Origin: Bacillota bacterium
Lineage (GTDB): Bacteria; Bacillota; Clostridia; TANB77; CAG-465
DNA length: 64,000 bases
Direction of reading: 5' to 3'
NCBI GenBank assembly: GCA_023460515.1
Contig: JAEWPS010000032.1
Span: 1 to 64,000, forward strand
Every line of letters begins with the position of its first letter. The first letter of the stretch is position 1. Positions 9,004 through 19,690 of this stretch are shown in pieces. The notes beneath the pieces were generated by a model that saw nothing but the letters and a program-made list of their open reading frames with translations, was not told where the DNA came from and did not search any database. The position numbers were made by a program, and so were the translations under genes.

Positions 9004-10374
9004 TTAAACAATTTCAGCAGTTACATACCACAAATTGTTTTTTGTTATTTTAACTCTTTTTATTTCACCAATATCTTCATCTTCCGCCTTAAAAATTACT
9101 ATTTTATTAGTATTTGTTCTACCTGTATAATAATCTTCATTTGTCTTGCTTTTACCTTCTACTAAAATATAATATTCTTTACCTAACATATCTTCGTTAA
9201 TTTCATATGTTATATTTTCAAATAATTTTTTTAATCTTGTTATTCTAGAAACTTTTTCTTCATAAGGTGTTAAATCTTCCATAATAGCAGCTTTTGTGCC
9301 AGTTCTTTTAGAATAAATATACATAAATATTTGATCATATTTAACTTCATTAACAACATTAAAGGTTTCTAAAAAATCTTCCTCAGTTTCTCCGGGAAAT
9401 CCAACAATTATGTCTGTTGAAAAGTTTACATTATCACATTTTTCTTTCATTTTATAAATTAATTTTAAATACTCATCTTTTGTATACTTTCTATTCATCA
9501 ATTTTAATATTCTGTCACTTCCCGATTGTAGCGGTAAATGTATTTGTTTAGATATTTTAATTGATTTTGATATAGTCTCAATTAAATCATCTGTAAAATC
9601 TTTTGGGTGTGGTGATACAAAACGAATTATTTGTATTCCATTAATTTTTTCAATCTCTTCAAGAAGCTTTGCAAAGGTGTCTCCAGTATTTAAATCCTTT
9701 CCATACGAATTAACATTTTGACCTAATAAAGTAATTTCTTTATATCCGTCTTCTGCTAATTTTTTTATATCATTTAAGATATCTTCTTTTAATCTACTTC
9801 TTTCTCTTCCACGTACATAAGGAACAATACAATATGTACAAAAGTTATTACATCCATATATAATAGTTACTGTCGCCTTATATTTATCTTCAAAAACTAT
9901 AGGAACATCTTCTACTACTTGTCCGTCAGATTCAATATGCTCATATTTTTTTTCCTTTTTCATTATTGTGTTATAAAGTTTTTCTGGAAAACTCTGAATT
10001 CCATTTGTACCAAAAACAATATCTGTATATGAGTAAGATTCTTTAATTTTTTTAATTATATGTTCTTGTTGTGCCATACAACCAGCTACAACTAAATATG
10101 TATTATTCTGCGTTTTTCTCTTATTTTTTAATGCACCCAATCTACCAAACAATGTGTTTTCTGCATTTTCTCTCACAGTACATGTATTAAATAATATAAG
10201 GTTTGATTCTAGTTCACTTTTTCCCTTAATAAAACCCATAGATTCCAAAATACCTGCATATTTATTAGAATCATTTTCATTCATTGCACATCCCATAGTA
10301 TCTATAAAGTATGTTAGTCCATTATTTGTTACGTAATCTTTAATTTTTTCTATATAATTATTTTTAAATTTCAA
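9004..10374 (-). CDS. miaB: tRNA-2-methylthio-N6-dimethylallyladenosine synthase
   Basis: Radical-SAM methylthiotransferase that adds a methylthio group to i6A37 of tRNAs. The N-terminal UPF0004 domain starts YFIDTMGCAMNENDS and carries its own cluster cysteines. The radical-SAM motif is in YGCNNFCTYCIVPYVRGRE (CxxxCxxC). A C-terminal TRAM domain follows, including YTGRTNTNKIV. I choose the TTG at 10372-10374 because AGGTGA lies at correct spacing; the upstream GTG (10381-10383) is itself part of that site. About 456 residues. Confidence 0.92.
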   Translation of the reverse strand: MKFKNNYIEKIKDYVTNNGLTYFIDTMGCAMNENDSNKYAGILESMGFIKGKSELESNLILFNTCTVRENAENTLFGRLGALKNKRKTQNNTYLVVAGCMAQQEHIIKKIKESYSYTDIVFGTNGIQSFPEKLYNTIMKKEKKYEHIESDGQVVEDVPIVFEDKYKATVTIIYGCNNFCTYCIVPYVRGRERSRLKEDILNDIKKLAEDGYKEITLLGQNVNSYGKDLNTGDTFAKLLEEIEKINGIQIIRFVSPHPKDFTDDLIETISKSIKISKQIHLPLQSGSDRILKLMNRKYTKDEYLKLIYKMKEKCDNVNFSTDIIVGFPGETEEDFLETFNVVNEVKYDQIFMYIYSKRTGTKAAIMEDLTPYEEKVSRITRLKKLFENITYEINEDMLGKEYYILVEGKSKTNEDYYTGRTNTNKIVIFKAEDEDIGEIKRVKITKNNLWYVTAEIV

Positions 10375-10388
10375 TAAATTCACCTACT

Positions 10389-10426
10389 TAAAAAAATATA
10401 CCCTGCAATTTAATTCAGAGTATATC
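10389..10426 (-). terminator. terminator after efp
   Basis: Hairpin with arms near 10396-10404 and 10416-10425 followed by seven T on the minus strand, between efp and miaB. Confidence 0.7.
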
Positions 10427-10449
10427 ACATATATAATAGAATATTTTGA

Positions 10450-11007
10450 TTATGCTCTTTCCATGTATTGGGAAGTTCTAGTATCTATTCTAATTACATT
10501 TCCTATTTCTATAAATATTGGAACATTAAATACTGCTCCTGTTTCTACAGTTGCTGGTTTAGTAGTACCTGTTGATGTACTTCCTTTTATTCCAGGTTCT
10601 GTATATGTTACTTCAAGTTCAACAAATGTAGGAGGTTCAATACCAAATATATTGCCTTTGTATGATAATACTTTAAAATTCATATTATCCTTTAAAAAAG
10701 GTAATGTATCTTCTATTTGTTCTTTAGAAAGTTCAACTTGCTCAAATGATGTTGTATCCATAAATGTATATCTTTCACCATCGTTATATAGATATTGCAT
10801 TTCTTGTATTGTTATTTGAGCTTCTTCAACTTTTTCAGTTGGATTAAAAGTTTTTTCTAATGTATTACCTGTTATAACATTTTTTAATCTTGTCCTTACA
10901 AAAGCTGCTCCTTTACCCGGTTTTACATGTTGAAAATCAACAACTCTATATACTGATGAGTCCATTTCAAATGTTACACCATTTCTAAATTCTCCTGCTA
11001 AAATCAT
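10450..11007 (-). CDS. efp: translation elongation factor P
   Basis: Relieves ribosome stalling at polyproline. The 185 residues form the KOW-like N-terminal domain and two OB domains. The tip loop KPGKGAAF places Lys32 at the position modified in Bacillus EF-P. The C-terminal [17 protein letters not shown] is typical. GGGGAG lies upstream of the ATG. It follows rplT by 20 bp and may share its transcript. Confidence 0.96.
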   Translation of the reverse strand: MILAGEFRNGVTFEMDSSVYRVVDFQHVKPGKGAAFVRTRLKNVITGNTLEKTFNPTEKVEEAQITIQEMQYLYNDGERYTFMDTTSFEQVELSKEQIEDTLPFLKDNMNFKVLSYKGNIFGIEPPTFVELEVTYTEPGIKGSTSTGTTKPATVETGAVFNVPIFIEIGNVIRIDTRTSQYMERA

Positions 11008-11027
11008 AAAACTCCCCGCTTTCTATC

Positions 11028-11372
11028 TTATTTTATTTTTTCTACTAATGCAGTAAATGCATTTGCATCATTTACTGCCATTTCTGCAAGCATTTTTCTA
11101 TTTATATTGATATTTGCTTTTTTTAGACCTGACATAAATTTGCTATAAGGCATTCCATTTAATCTTGCCGCTGCATTTATTCTTGCAATCCATAGTTGTC
11201 TAAAATTTCTCTTTTTTTGTTTTCTTCCAACATATGCATAATTTCCAGATTTCATAACAGCTTGAATTGCCATTCTAAATCTTACAGATTTTGCTCCAAA
11301 ATATCCTTTTGCTCTTTTTAAAACTTTTTTATGTCTTGCTCTTGTTGTAACTGCTCCTTTTACTCTTGCCAT
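11028..11372 (-). CDS. rplT: 50S ribosomal protein L20
   Basis: Basic 114-residue 23S rRNA-binding protein needed early in 50S assembly. It starts [24 protein letters not shown], as in the family. In Firmicutes L20 feeds back on its own operon by binding the infC leader. Last of infC-rpmI-rplT. Confidence 0.97.
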   Translation of the reverse strand: MARVKGAVTTRARHKKVLKRAKGYFGAKSVRFRMAIQAVMKSGNYAYVGRKQKKRNFRQLWIARINAAARLNGMPYSKFMSGLKKANININRKMLAEMAVNDANAFTALVEKIK

Positions 11373-11389
11373 TTTACTCTTCTCCCTTC

Positions 11390-11587
11390 TTAGCTATATG
11401 GTAATAATTTTTTAACTGCACTTTTATTTGCACTTTGTACATATGCAGATTGTTTTAATGATAATTTTCTCTTTGATGATTTACATGTTAGTTTATGTGC
11501 TCTGTTTGCTACTGTTTTTTTAATTTTACCAGACTTTGTTACTGATAATCTTTTTTTAGATGCACTATGTGTTTTCATTTTAGGCAT
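11390..11587 (-). CDS. rpmI: 50S ribosomal protein L35
   Basis: A 65-residue basic protein beginning [13 protein letters not shown], diagnostic of L35. It lies between infC and rplT in the conserved order. Confidence 0.96.
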   Translation of the reverse strand: MPKMKTHSASKKRLSVTKSGKIKKTVANRAHKLTCKSSKRKLSLKQSAYVQSANKSAVKKLLPYS

Positions 11588-11613
11588 AATATTTTCTCCC
11601 CTTCCAAATTCAA

Positions 11614-12120
11614 CTATTTTTGTTTTGGTGCTAAAAACATTACAAGGTTCTTACCTTCCATTTTAGCTTCTTTTTCAACTTGACCTTCTGAAATCATTTC
11701 TTTGAAATTATTCATAATTTCTATTCCTTGATTTATAAAGTTAAGTTGTCTACCTCTAAATCTCATTGTAATTTTAACCTTATCTCCTGATGTAATAAAT
11801 TTAACTGCCATTTTAGCTTTTACTTCTAAATCATGTTTGTCAATATTTGGTGATAATCTTACTTCTTTAGTTTCAACTATTTTTTGTTTCTTTTTTGCTT
11901 CTTTAGCTTTTTTATTCATCTCAAATTTATACTTACTATAATCTAGCATTTTACATACTGGATTTTCAGCATTTGGAGATACCAAAACTAAATCTAAATT
12001 TTTAGAATAAGCCATTTCAATAGCTTCTCTAGTTGAAATTTTACCTATTTTCTCGCCATTATCATCAATTACTTGAACTTGAGCTACTTTTATTTGCTCA
12101 TTAATTAGAAAATCTTTTAT
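11614..12120 (-). CDS. infC: translation initiation factor IF-3, non-AUG start
   Basis: Binds the 30S subunit and proofreads initiation. The N-terminal domain (KDFLINEQIKVAQVQVID) and C-terminal domain (VRLSPNIDKHDLEVKAK, MRFRGRQ) are intact. No ATG, GTG or TTG fits the SD: GGAGGTG (12127-12133) is 9 nt from ATA (12118-12120) and closer to ATT (12124-12126). A TTG at 12136 is upstream of the SD. IF-3 discriminates against rare starts, so AUU/AUA initiation is known in infC as autoregulation. About 168 residues. Confidence 0.9.
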   Translation of the reverse strand: MKDFLINEQIKVAQVQVIDDNGEKIGKISTREAIEMAYSKNLDLVLVSPNAENPVCKMLDYSKYKFEMNKKAKEAKKKQKIVETKEVRLSPNIDKHDLEVKAKMAVKFITSGDKVKITMRFRGRQLNFINQGIEIMNNFKEMISEGQVEKEAKMEGKNLVMFLAPKQK

Positions 12121-12146
12121 ACTAATACACCTCCACAAAAATATAT

Positions 12147-12283
12147 AAAAAAGATTGCTCTAGTAAAAGGCAATCTTCTCAAAAACTATAAAAATTAATA
12201 ATATTATACTAATTTGTATGTTACCATTACTCAATAAATTGGCATGGTGAGAAGAAATCCTCTACTTGATAAATAGAATTATA
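12147..12283 (-). promoter_or_regulatory. infC-rpmI-rplT leader RNA with attenuator (L20-leader type)
   Basis: The transcript starting near 12271 has about 150 nt before infC. It ends in a terminator hairpin, GATTGC/GCAATC (12152-12158 with 12170-12176), followed by TTTTTT. Upstream, TCTTCTCA (complement of 12247-12254) can pair with TGAGAAGA (complement of 12174-12181), which overlaps the terminator's first arm, so the two folds partly exclude each other. The position and logic match the L20 leader of Firmicutes; consensus matching was not possible here. Confidence 0.7.
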
Positions 12284-12306
12284 CACTATAAATTAGCATT
12301 TGTCAA
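12278..12306 (-). promoter_or_regulatory. sigma-A promoter of infC operon
   Basis: Minus strand TTGACA (12301-12306), 17 bp, TATAAT (12278-12283): a consensus match. Confidence 0.85.
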
Positions 12307-12349
12307 TAGTTTAATATTTTTTTCATAATTATTAATTGAAAATTTAGAT

Positions 12350-12386
12350 AAAAAAAGAGATTTAATGAAATTAAAACTCTTTTTTA
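12350..12386 (-). terminator. terminator after gyrB
   Basis: AAAAAAGAG (12351-12359) pairs with CTCTTTTT (12377-12385); a T run follows on the minus strand, 14 bp beyond the gyrB stop. Confidence 0.7.
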
Positions 12387-12399
12387 TTTTTAATATATA

Positions 12400-14358
<1,959 letters not shown>

Positions 14359-14375
14359 TTATATCACAGACAATA

Positions 14376-15455
14376 CTAATTTTGCAAGTGTCCATTTAAT
14401 ATTTTATAAATTTTAATATTTTCTAAACTTTCTATAAAACCTTGTTCTGTTGTTGTAATTATAGATTGATAATTTTCTATATATTTAAGTAAAAAATTTA
14501 TCCTTTTACTATCTAATTCAGACATTATATCATCTAATAATAATATAGGTGTTTCATTTTTTATTTCTTTTAAAACCTCAAAGTTAGATAATTTTAGAGT
14601 AAGTAAAGCTGTTCTATTTTGACCCTGTGATCCATACTTATTTACTTCAAATTTATTAATAAAAATTTCTATATCATCTCTTTGTAATCCCTTAGTACTC
14701 GTTTTTCTAAATATATCTATATTTAGATTTTTATTTAATATTTCAATAATTTGCTCTTTTTTCAAATCAATAAATTCAGAAATATATTTTATATCTATTT
14801 CTTCTTTATTATCTGTTATACTTAAATGTATACTTTTTGCATGAATCAATATATTATTTAATATATTCTTCCTAATCTCTGTTATTTTTTCTATATTATT
14901 ACTCATTTTTTCATGTAATATATATATATATTCTTTTGCTTCTTTAGTTATAATTTTTTTAAGTAAATTATTTTTTATTTTTAAACATTTATTATATTCT
15001 TGTAAATTCATCATATAAGACTTAGAAATTTGACAACATATCATATCTATAAATTTTCTTCTACTACTTGGTGAACCTTTTACAATATCTAAATCATCAG
15101 GAGAAAAAACAACTATTAAAATCTCACCTATAATTGAAGATATTTTTTTAATTTTAATATCATCATATTTAATTATCTTATTACCTAGCCTATCTATAAA
15201 AACTTCTACATTATTTTCAATATTATTTTTATTATATTTTAAACTTACACGTGAATAATCCTTATCAAAATTTACCAATTCAATATCTTTTATTGTTCTA
15301 TATGATTTAGCGAATGCTGATAAATAAATAGCCTCTATAATATTTGTTTTTCCTTGAGCATTATCACCTATAATTAAATTTATTCCATTTATAAATAGAA
15401 TTTTTTGATTATCATAATTTCTAAAACCCTCTAAATTTATTTGATCAATAAACAT
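14376..15455 (-). CDS. recF: DNA replication and repair protein RecF
   Basis: SMC-like ATPase that loads RecA at gaps. Walker A is in IIGDNAQGKTNIIEAIYLSA, the ABC-type signature in YGSQGQNRTALL, and Walker B in ILLLDDIMSELD. It has 359 residues. It starts 11 bp after the dnaN stop. The small S4-domain gene (yaaA/rlbA) often found between dnaN and recF is missing, as is remB between recF and gyrB. Confidence 0.95.
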   Translation of the reverse strand: MFIDQINLEGFRNYDNQKILFINGINLIIGDNAQGKTNIIEAIYLSAFAKSYRTIKDIELVNFDKDYSRVSLKYNKNNIENNVEVFIDRLGNKIIKYDDIKIKKISSIIGEILIVVFSPDDLDIVKGSPSSRRKFIDMICCQISKSYMMNLQEYNKCLKIKNNLLKKIITKEAKEYIYILHEKMSNNIEKITEIRKNILNNILIHAKSIHLSITDNKEEIDIKYISEFIDLKKEQIIEILNKNLNIDIFRKTSTKGLQRDDIEIFINKFEVNKYGSQGQNRTALLTLKLSNFEVLKEIKNETPILLLDDIMSELDSKRINFLLKYIENYQSIITTTEQGFIESLENIKIYKILNGHLQN

Positions 15456-15466
15456 AATTTTACCTT

Positions 15467-16585
15467 TTATTCTTGTCTTAATTTAACAGGTAAAACAATA
15501 TATAAATAATCATTTCCTTGAAGTGGATAAATAACAGCTGGTGCAATATTAGATGTAAAATCAATATATATTTCTTGATCTTCTAATACTTTTAAAGTTT
15601 CAATAAAATATCTAGGATTAAATCCTATTTCTATATCTTTTCCTTCTAAAACTGCAGGTATACTTTCTTTTGCATCTCCAGTTTGGCTAATGCAACTTAA
15701 AGTTAAACCATCTAATGATATGTTCATCTTAACAGGAGATTTTTTATCTCTATCTGAACTTTCTTTTGCAAATAAAGCAACTCTTTCAAAAGCATCTAAT
15801 ATTTTTTTTGTTTTTACTCTTATTCTTGTTTCTTTATCTGATGGTATTATACTATTATAATTTAAAAATTCACCATCAATTATTCTACTTATTATAACAC
15901 TATTACCCACTTCAAATAATGCTTGATTTCTATTTGTTCCTATTTTTATTACTTCTTCATCATTATCTGTTAATATTTTTAAAATTTCACTTAATACTCG
16001 TCCAGGTATTATAGCTTTAAAATTATTTATTTCAGTCTCATTCAAATATTTTTTAAGTGCTAATCTAAATCCATCTAATGCAACTAATGTTAATATATTA
16101 TCTTCTACTTTAAGTAATGCTCCTGTATATACAGGTCTATTTTCATCTGTACTAATTGCAAATAATATTTTTCTTATCATATCTTTAAAAATTCTTTGTT
16201 TTATTTCTATATTATTATTTATAGTAAAAACAGGTAACTTTGGATATTCTAAAGGATCCATTACAGCTAATTTAAATATACCGTTTATAGATTTAATAAC
16301 AAATAATTTATCATCTGATTCTATCGTTATTTGTTCAGCTTCTAATCTTCTCATTATTTCATTCAACATTTTAATATCTACAACTGTACTTCCTTCTTCT
16401 TGTACATTACATATCATAGTATGTGTACATCCCATTTCAAGATCATTTGTTGTTAATTTAATTTCATTATTATATGCTTCAATTAGCACTCCTTCAAGTA
16501 TAGGCATTGTTGTTTTAGATGATGCTGTTTTAAATACTACATTAAGTGCATTTATTAATTCATTAGTTTGACAATTAATTTTCAT
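15467..16585 (-). CDS. dnaN: DNA polymerase III beta sliding clamp
   Basis: Ring-shaped processivity clamp of three repeated domains, 372 residues. I start it at the ATG at 16583-16585 (MKINCQTNELINALN), which has GGAGG upstream. The frame is open further upstream, but that stretch is Lys/Tyr-rich and unlike the family. It ends YPLQGNDYLYIVLPVKLRQE, close to the usual MPMRL-type end. Downstream of dnaA across the origin's main DnaA-box cluster. Confidence 0.95.
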   Translation of the reverse strand: MKINCQTNELINALNVVFKTASSKTTMPILEGVLIEAYNNEIKLTTNDLEMGCTHTMICNVQEEGSTVVDIKMLNEIMRRLEAEQITIESDDKLFVIKSINGIFKLAVMDPLEYPKLPVFTINNNIEIKQRIFKDMIRKILFAISTDENRPVYTGALLKVEDNILTLVALDGFRLALKKYLNETEINNFKAIIPGRVLSEILKILTDNDEEVIKIGTNRNQALFEVGNSVIISRIIDGEFLNYNSIIPSDKETRIRVKTKKILDAFERVALFAKESSDRDKKSPVKMNISLDGLTLSCISQTGDAKESIPAVLEGKDIEIGFNPRYFIETLKVLEDQEIYIDFTSNIAPAVIYPLQGNDYLYIVLPVKLRQE

Positions 16586-16972
16586 TTTGACTCCTCCATT
16601 TAATAAAAAATTATTATATTTATTTTTACATTTATATTTATATTTTTTCTTTAAGTTACCCACACCATGAACAGATGAGAAAAGCATAATATATATATTA
16701 TATTATTATATAGTTTTAGTAGTAGTAGTAGTAGGTGCTGTGGAAACTGTGGATAAGTACCTACAACACTTGATACCAAAGAATTTATATCTGTGGATAA
16801 AACTGTGGAAAACATGTAAAGTTATTCACAGAACGATTGTTTAACTGTGGATAATTATGTTAAAGTTAATTTATCCACAAGTTATCCACACCTCTATCCA
16901 CAGTAAATTGTGGATAACTTTTATTTTTGTAATATTTTTGAAATAAAAATGAAATATTTGAAATAATATCTA
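16586..16972. other. oriC: oriC, main DnaA-box cluster with unwinding element
   Basis: The dnaA-dnaN intergenic region has four TGTGGATAA boxes (16748-16756, 16792-16800, 16846-16854, 16909-16917) and two TTATCCACA boxes (16871-16879, 16882-16890). Near-matches are at 16739-16747, 16804-16812, 16822-16830 and 16894-16902. Six TAG triplets (16717-16734) lie just beside the cluster, next to a wholly AT tract (16686-16712). DnaA-trios of this kind flank DnaA boxes in the basal unwinding system of Bacillus. Gene orientation switches at this locus, supporting a working origin. Confidence 0.92.
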
Positions 16973-18373
16973 TTATTCTTCTATAGATAGGGATTTTTTT
17001 AATTCTTCTATTACATTTTTTGTTTCCATATTTTTGTCATATTCTTCTTTTATTTTTCCATATGCATGTAAAACTGTTGAATGGTCTCTTCCACCAAAAT
17101 CTCTACCAATTGAAGGAAAAGATAAATTTGCTATTTCTCTACATAAAAACATTGCTATTTGTCTTGGATATGTTACACTATTTGATCTTTTTTCACTGGT
17201 TAAATCGGTAACTTTTATATTAAAAAACTTTGCAACTACTTGCATAATAAGTTTACTTGTTAGTACTTTAGTATTTTTAACTAATATTGATTCAATGGTA
17301 TTATCAACAATTGAATCCGTTAAATCACTATTTGTAAATGAAGAATATGCAACTAATTTATTAAATACACCTTCTAATTCTCTAATGTTTGATTTAACTT
17401 TACTAGCAATTTTTACTAATACATCATCGTTAATAATATATCGTTCATTTTGTGTTTTTTTTCTGAGAATGGCTAATCTCGTTTCATAATCTGGTGTTTG
17501 TATATCAACAGATAATCCCATTTCAAATCTTGTTTTTAATCTTTCTTCTAGCATCATTATTTCTTTTGGCGGTTTTTCAGAAGTTAGTACAATTTGTTTA
17601 CCACTTTGAAACAATGTGTTGAAAGTATGGAAAAATTCCTCTTGGCATTTGTCCTTCCCCGCTAAAAATTGTACATCATCTATTAAAAGTAAATCAACAT
17701 TTCTATATTTTTTTCTAAATTCTTCATTTTTATTTGTCATCAATGCAGTTACAAGTTCATTAGTAAATAGTTCTCCCGTCGCATAAACAATTCTCATTTC
17801 AGGTTTTGTTTTAATCAATTCATTCCCTATTGCCTGCATTAAATGAGTTTTTCCTAATCCTACTCCACCATATATATATAGAGGATTATATTTTTGACCA
17901 GGATTTTCTGATACTGCAGTTGCTGCTGCATGTGCAAATCTATTATTTGATCCTATAATATAATTATCAAAAGTATATTTTTGATTTAAATTTGAAGTTA
18001 ATTCTGTAATAACCCCTTTTGATGATATATTTATATTTTCATTTTCTTTTGTAAATTCAATTTCTAATGGTTCTTTTGTATCTTGTTCCAACTCTTTTTC
18101 ATATTTATTATCTTCAGGAATTATTTCTTTTGATTCAAAAGTTATTATATAATCACGTTTAGTTAAAATTTGTAATGTATTTTGAATCAAATCTAAATAT
18201 CTTTTTTTACAGATATCAATATGATAATTTGATGGAGCTAGTAAACATATAGTATGTTCATCTGCAATTCTTGGAATCATTACATCAACATATGTTTTAT
18301 AACCAACTGGAGATATTTCTTCTTTCAGTATTTCCAAGGCTTCAGACCATATACTCATAAAATTACTTTGCAT
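16973..18373 (-). CDS. dnaA: chromosomal replication initiator DnaA
   Basis: AAA+ initiator of 466 residues. Domain I is about 1-80, linker II about 85-130. The AAA+ domain has Walker A GGVGLGKT (169-176) and Walker B LLLIDDVQFL. Domain IV carries the box-binding signature GGRDHSTVLHAYGKI (427-441). AGGTGG precedes the ATG; MSIWSEALEIL at Met6 is an alternative start with no SD. Flanked on both sides by DnaA boxes, so autorepression is likely. Confidence 0.97.
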   Translation of the reverse strand: MQSNFMSIWSEALEILKEEISPVGYKTYVDVMIPRIADEHTICLLAPSNYHIDICKKRYLDLIQNTLQILTKRDYIITFESKEIIPEDNKYEKELEQDTKEPLEIEFTKENENINISSKGVITELTSNLNQKYTFDNYIIGSNNRFAHAAATAVSENPGQKYNPLYIYGGVGLGKTHLMQAIGNELIKTKPEMRIVYATGELFTNELVTALMTNKNEEFRKKYRNVDLLLIDDVQFLAGKDKCQEEFFHTFNTLFQSGKQIVLTSEKPPKEIMMLEERLKTRFEMGLSVDIQTPDYETRLAILRKKTQNERYIINDDVLVKIASKVKSNIRELEGVFNKLVAYSSFTNSDLTDSIVDNTIESILVKNTKVLTSKLIMQVVAKFFNIKVTDLTSEKRSNSVTYPRQIAMFLCREIANLSFPSIGRDFGGRDHSTVLHAYGKIKEEYDKNMETKNVIEELKKSLSIEE

Positions 18374-18566
18374 AAAACCACCTTTCTAAAACCAATGTTT
18401 TCATAAAGTTATCCACAGAGTTATCAACAGGTGTGGATAACTTTTCGACAAATTAATACTAACAAGACAATCATTTTACATAATTTCTGTGGACTGTTGT
18501 GAAATTTGTGAAAAATCGATTTAAAATTTATACATATAATATATCACTAATTTACTGAAAATTCAA
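18374..18566. other. upstream oriC box cluster and dnaA promoter region
   Basis: TTATCCACA (18409-18417), TTATCAACA (18421-18429) and TGTGGATAA (18432-18440) form a second DnaA-box group upstream of dnaA. TTCGACAA (18444-18451) is a perfect Spo0A box on the minus strand, three bases from the last DnaA box. Two box clusters flanking dnaA match the bipartite origin of Bacillus. The rest, up to 18746, is AT-rich with no ORF. Confidence 0.8.
18538..18566 (-). promoter_or_regulatory. candidate dnaA promoter
   Basis: Minus strand TTGAAT (18561-18566), 17 bp, TATATT (18538-18543). The transcript would cross the upstream DnaA boxes and the Spo0A box before dnaA. Confidence 0.55.
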
Positions 18567-18746
18567 GTTATTTTAGCAATTTTAACAAAAATAATCAAAA
18601 TATCTTTTTAATTTTTTATTTGTAGAAATATGTGAAATTAATATTATTTTTAAATATATAAAATTATTAATATTTTTAATAAATCATATATTAGTATTAA
18701 AAATGTTTTATTTTTTTATTAATCATGATAAAAATTATAAAAAAAT

Positions 18747-18775
18747 TTGACAAAATGAACAAAATAGTGTATAAT
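18747..18775 (+). promoter_or_regulatory. sigma-A promoter of rpmH-rnpA
   Basis: TTGACA (18747-18752), 17-bp spacer, TATAAT (18770-18775): a full consensus, about 105 bp before rpmH. Confidence 0.85.
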
Positions 18776-18812
18776 ATTTTCATTAATATTAAAATAGCAT
18801 AATTTGTGTTAG

Positions 18813-18845
18813 CTTTAATATAGATTTTATATATTAAAGTTTTTT
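18813..18845 (+). terminator. hairpin plus T run in the rpmH leader, possible attenuator
   Basis: Ten-bp stem (18813-18822 with 18830-18839), 7-nt loop, followed by T6. It lies after the rpmH promoter and before its ribosome site, so it could attenuate the operon. The stem has few G:C pairs. Confidence 0.4.
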
Positions 18846-18887
18846 AAAAATGTGTAAAATATATTAGCGAATAGGGAGGTGCCAATA

Positions 18888-19022
18888 GTGAATACAACAT
18901 TTAATCCAAAAAAAATACAAAGATCAAAAGTTCATGGCTTTAGACAAAGAATGAAAACAGCAGCAGGAAGAGCAGTATTAAAGAGAAGAAGAGCAAAAGG
19001 AAGAAAAGTACTATGTGCTTAA
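18888..19022 (+). CDS. rpmH: 50S ribosomal protein L34
   Basis: A 44-residue basic protein, GTG start with GGGAGGTG upstream. The sequence runs [18 protein letters not shown], then [14 protein letters not shown], diagnostic of L34. It is the first gene right of the origin, divergent from dnaA, in the conserved rpmH-rnpA-yidD-yidC-khpB order. Confidence 0.97.
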   Translation: MNTTFNPKKIQRSKVHGFRQRMKTAAGRAVLKRRRAKGRKVLCA

Positions 19023-19028
19023 AAATGT

Positions 19029-19055
19029 AAGTGGGTATGTTTTCATATCCACTTA
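19029..19055 (+). terminator. hairpin between rpmH and rnpA
   Basis: AAGTGG-GTATG pairs with CATAT-CCACTT across a 4-nt loop, followed by a short T-poor tract. It is more likely an attenuating or RNA-processing element that lowers rnpA expression relative to rpmH than a full terminator. Confidence 0.45.
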
Positions 19056-19078
19056 TTTGTATTAGGTGGGGTGAACAA

Positions 19079-19423
19079 GTGAAATATACAAGTAGTATAA
19101 AGAAAAAAGGTACTTTTAAATATCTTATTAGTAAAGGCAAATATTCCAGAGAAAAGTATATAGTTGTATATTTAACAAAAAATAGTAAACCAAATAATGT
19201 ACTCGGTATATGCGTTTCAAAGAAAAATGGAATAAGTGTACATAGAAATAAAATGAAAAGATGGATAAGAGAAATATATAAAATAGAAGAGTCTAATTTA
19301 CAAAAGGGTTTAACTTTAGTAGTTATGTATAAAAAGGACACCAAAATAGAAGATATCGATTATAATAAGATAAAAGAAGATATTATAAATTCTTTTAAAA
19401 AATTAGATATATATGAGATTTAA
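19079..19423 (+). CDS. rnpA: ribonuclease P protein component
   Basis: Binds the RNase P RNA and pre-tRNA leader. The RNR-like motif is in SVHRNKMKRWIREIYK. The start is GTG (19079-19081) after AGGTGGGG; the frame extends upstream without a ribosome site. 114 residues, normal for the family. It overlaps the longest yidD frame slightly. Confidence 0.94.
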   Translation: MKYTSSIKKKGTFKYLISKGKYSREKYIVVYLTKNSKPNNVLGICVSKKNGISVHRNKMKRWIREIYKIEESNLQKGLTLVVMYKKDTKIEDIDYNKIKEDIINSFKKLDIYEI

Positions 19424-19667
19424 TATGGTAAAATTAATGAAGAATATTGCATTTATACCTAGAAATATTGGAGTTCTTTTGATAAATTTTTATCAAAAAT
19501 ATATATCGAATTCTTTTGGTAAAAGATGCATTTTTTATCCAACTTGTTCTGAATATACAAAACAGGCAGTATTAAAATATGGACTTATAAAAGGTAGTAT
19601 AATAGGATTTATTAGAATTTTAAAATGTAATCCATTTTCTAAAGGTGGAGTAGATCATTTGAAATAG
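19413..19667 (+). CDS. yidD: membrane protein insertion efficiency factor YidD
   Basis: Small membrane-associated protein with CIFYPTCSEYTKQAV and ILKCNPFSKGGVDHLK, both diagnostic. The exact start is unclear: ATGs at 19413, 19425 and 19437 are in frame and none has a clear SD, suggesting coupling to rnpA. 76-84 residues. Upstream of yidC, with which it is thought to cooperate in membrane protein insertion. Confidence 0.88.
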   Translation: MRFNMVKLMKNIAFIPRNIGVLLINFYQKYISNSFGKRCIFYPTCSEYTKQAVLKYGLIKGSIIGFIRILKCNPFSKGGVDHLK

Positions 19668-19690
19668 TATTAAAAATAGGAGAAAAATTT

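Noticed and set aside
15247..15262. parS-like sequence with core CACGTG in recF
   Set aside because: Only about 11 of 16 positions fit TGTTTCACGTGAAACA and the outer arms do not match. Half sites TGTTTCAC at 22574 and 24470 lack the second arm.
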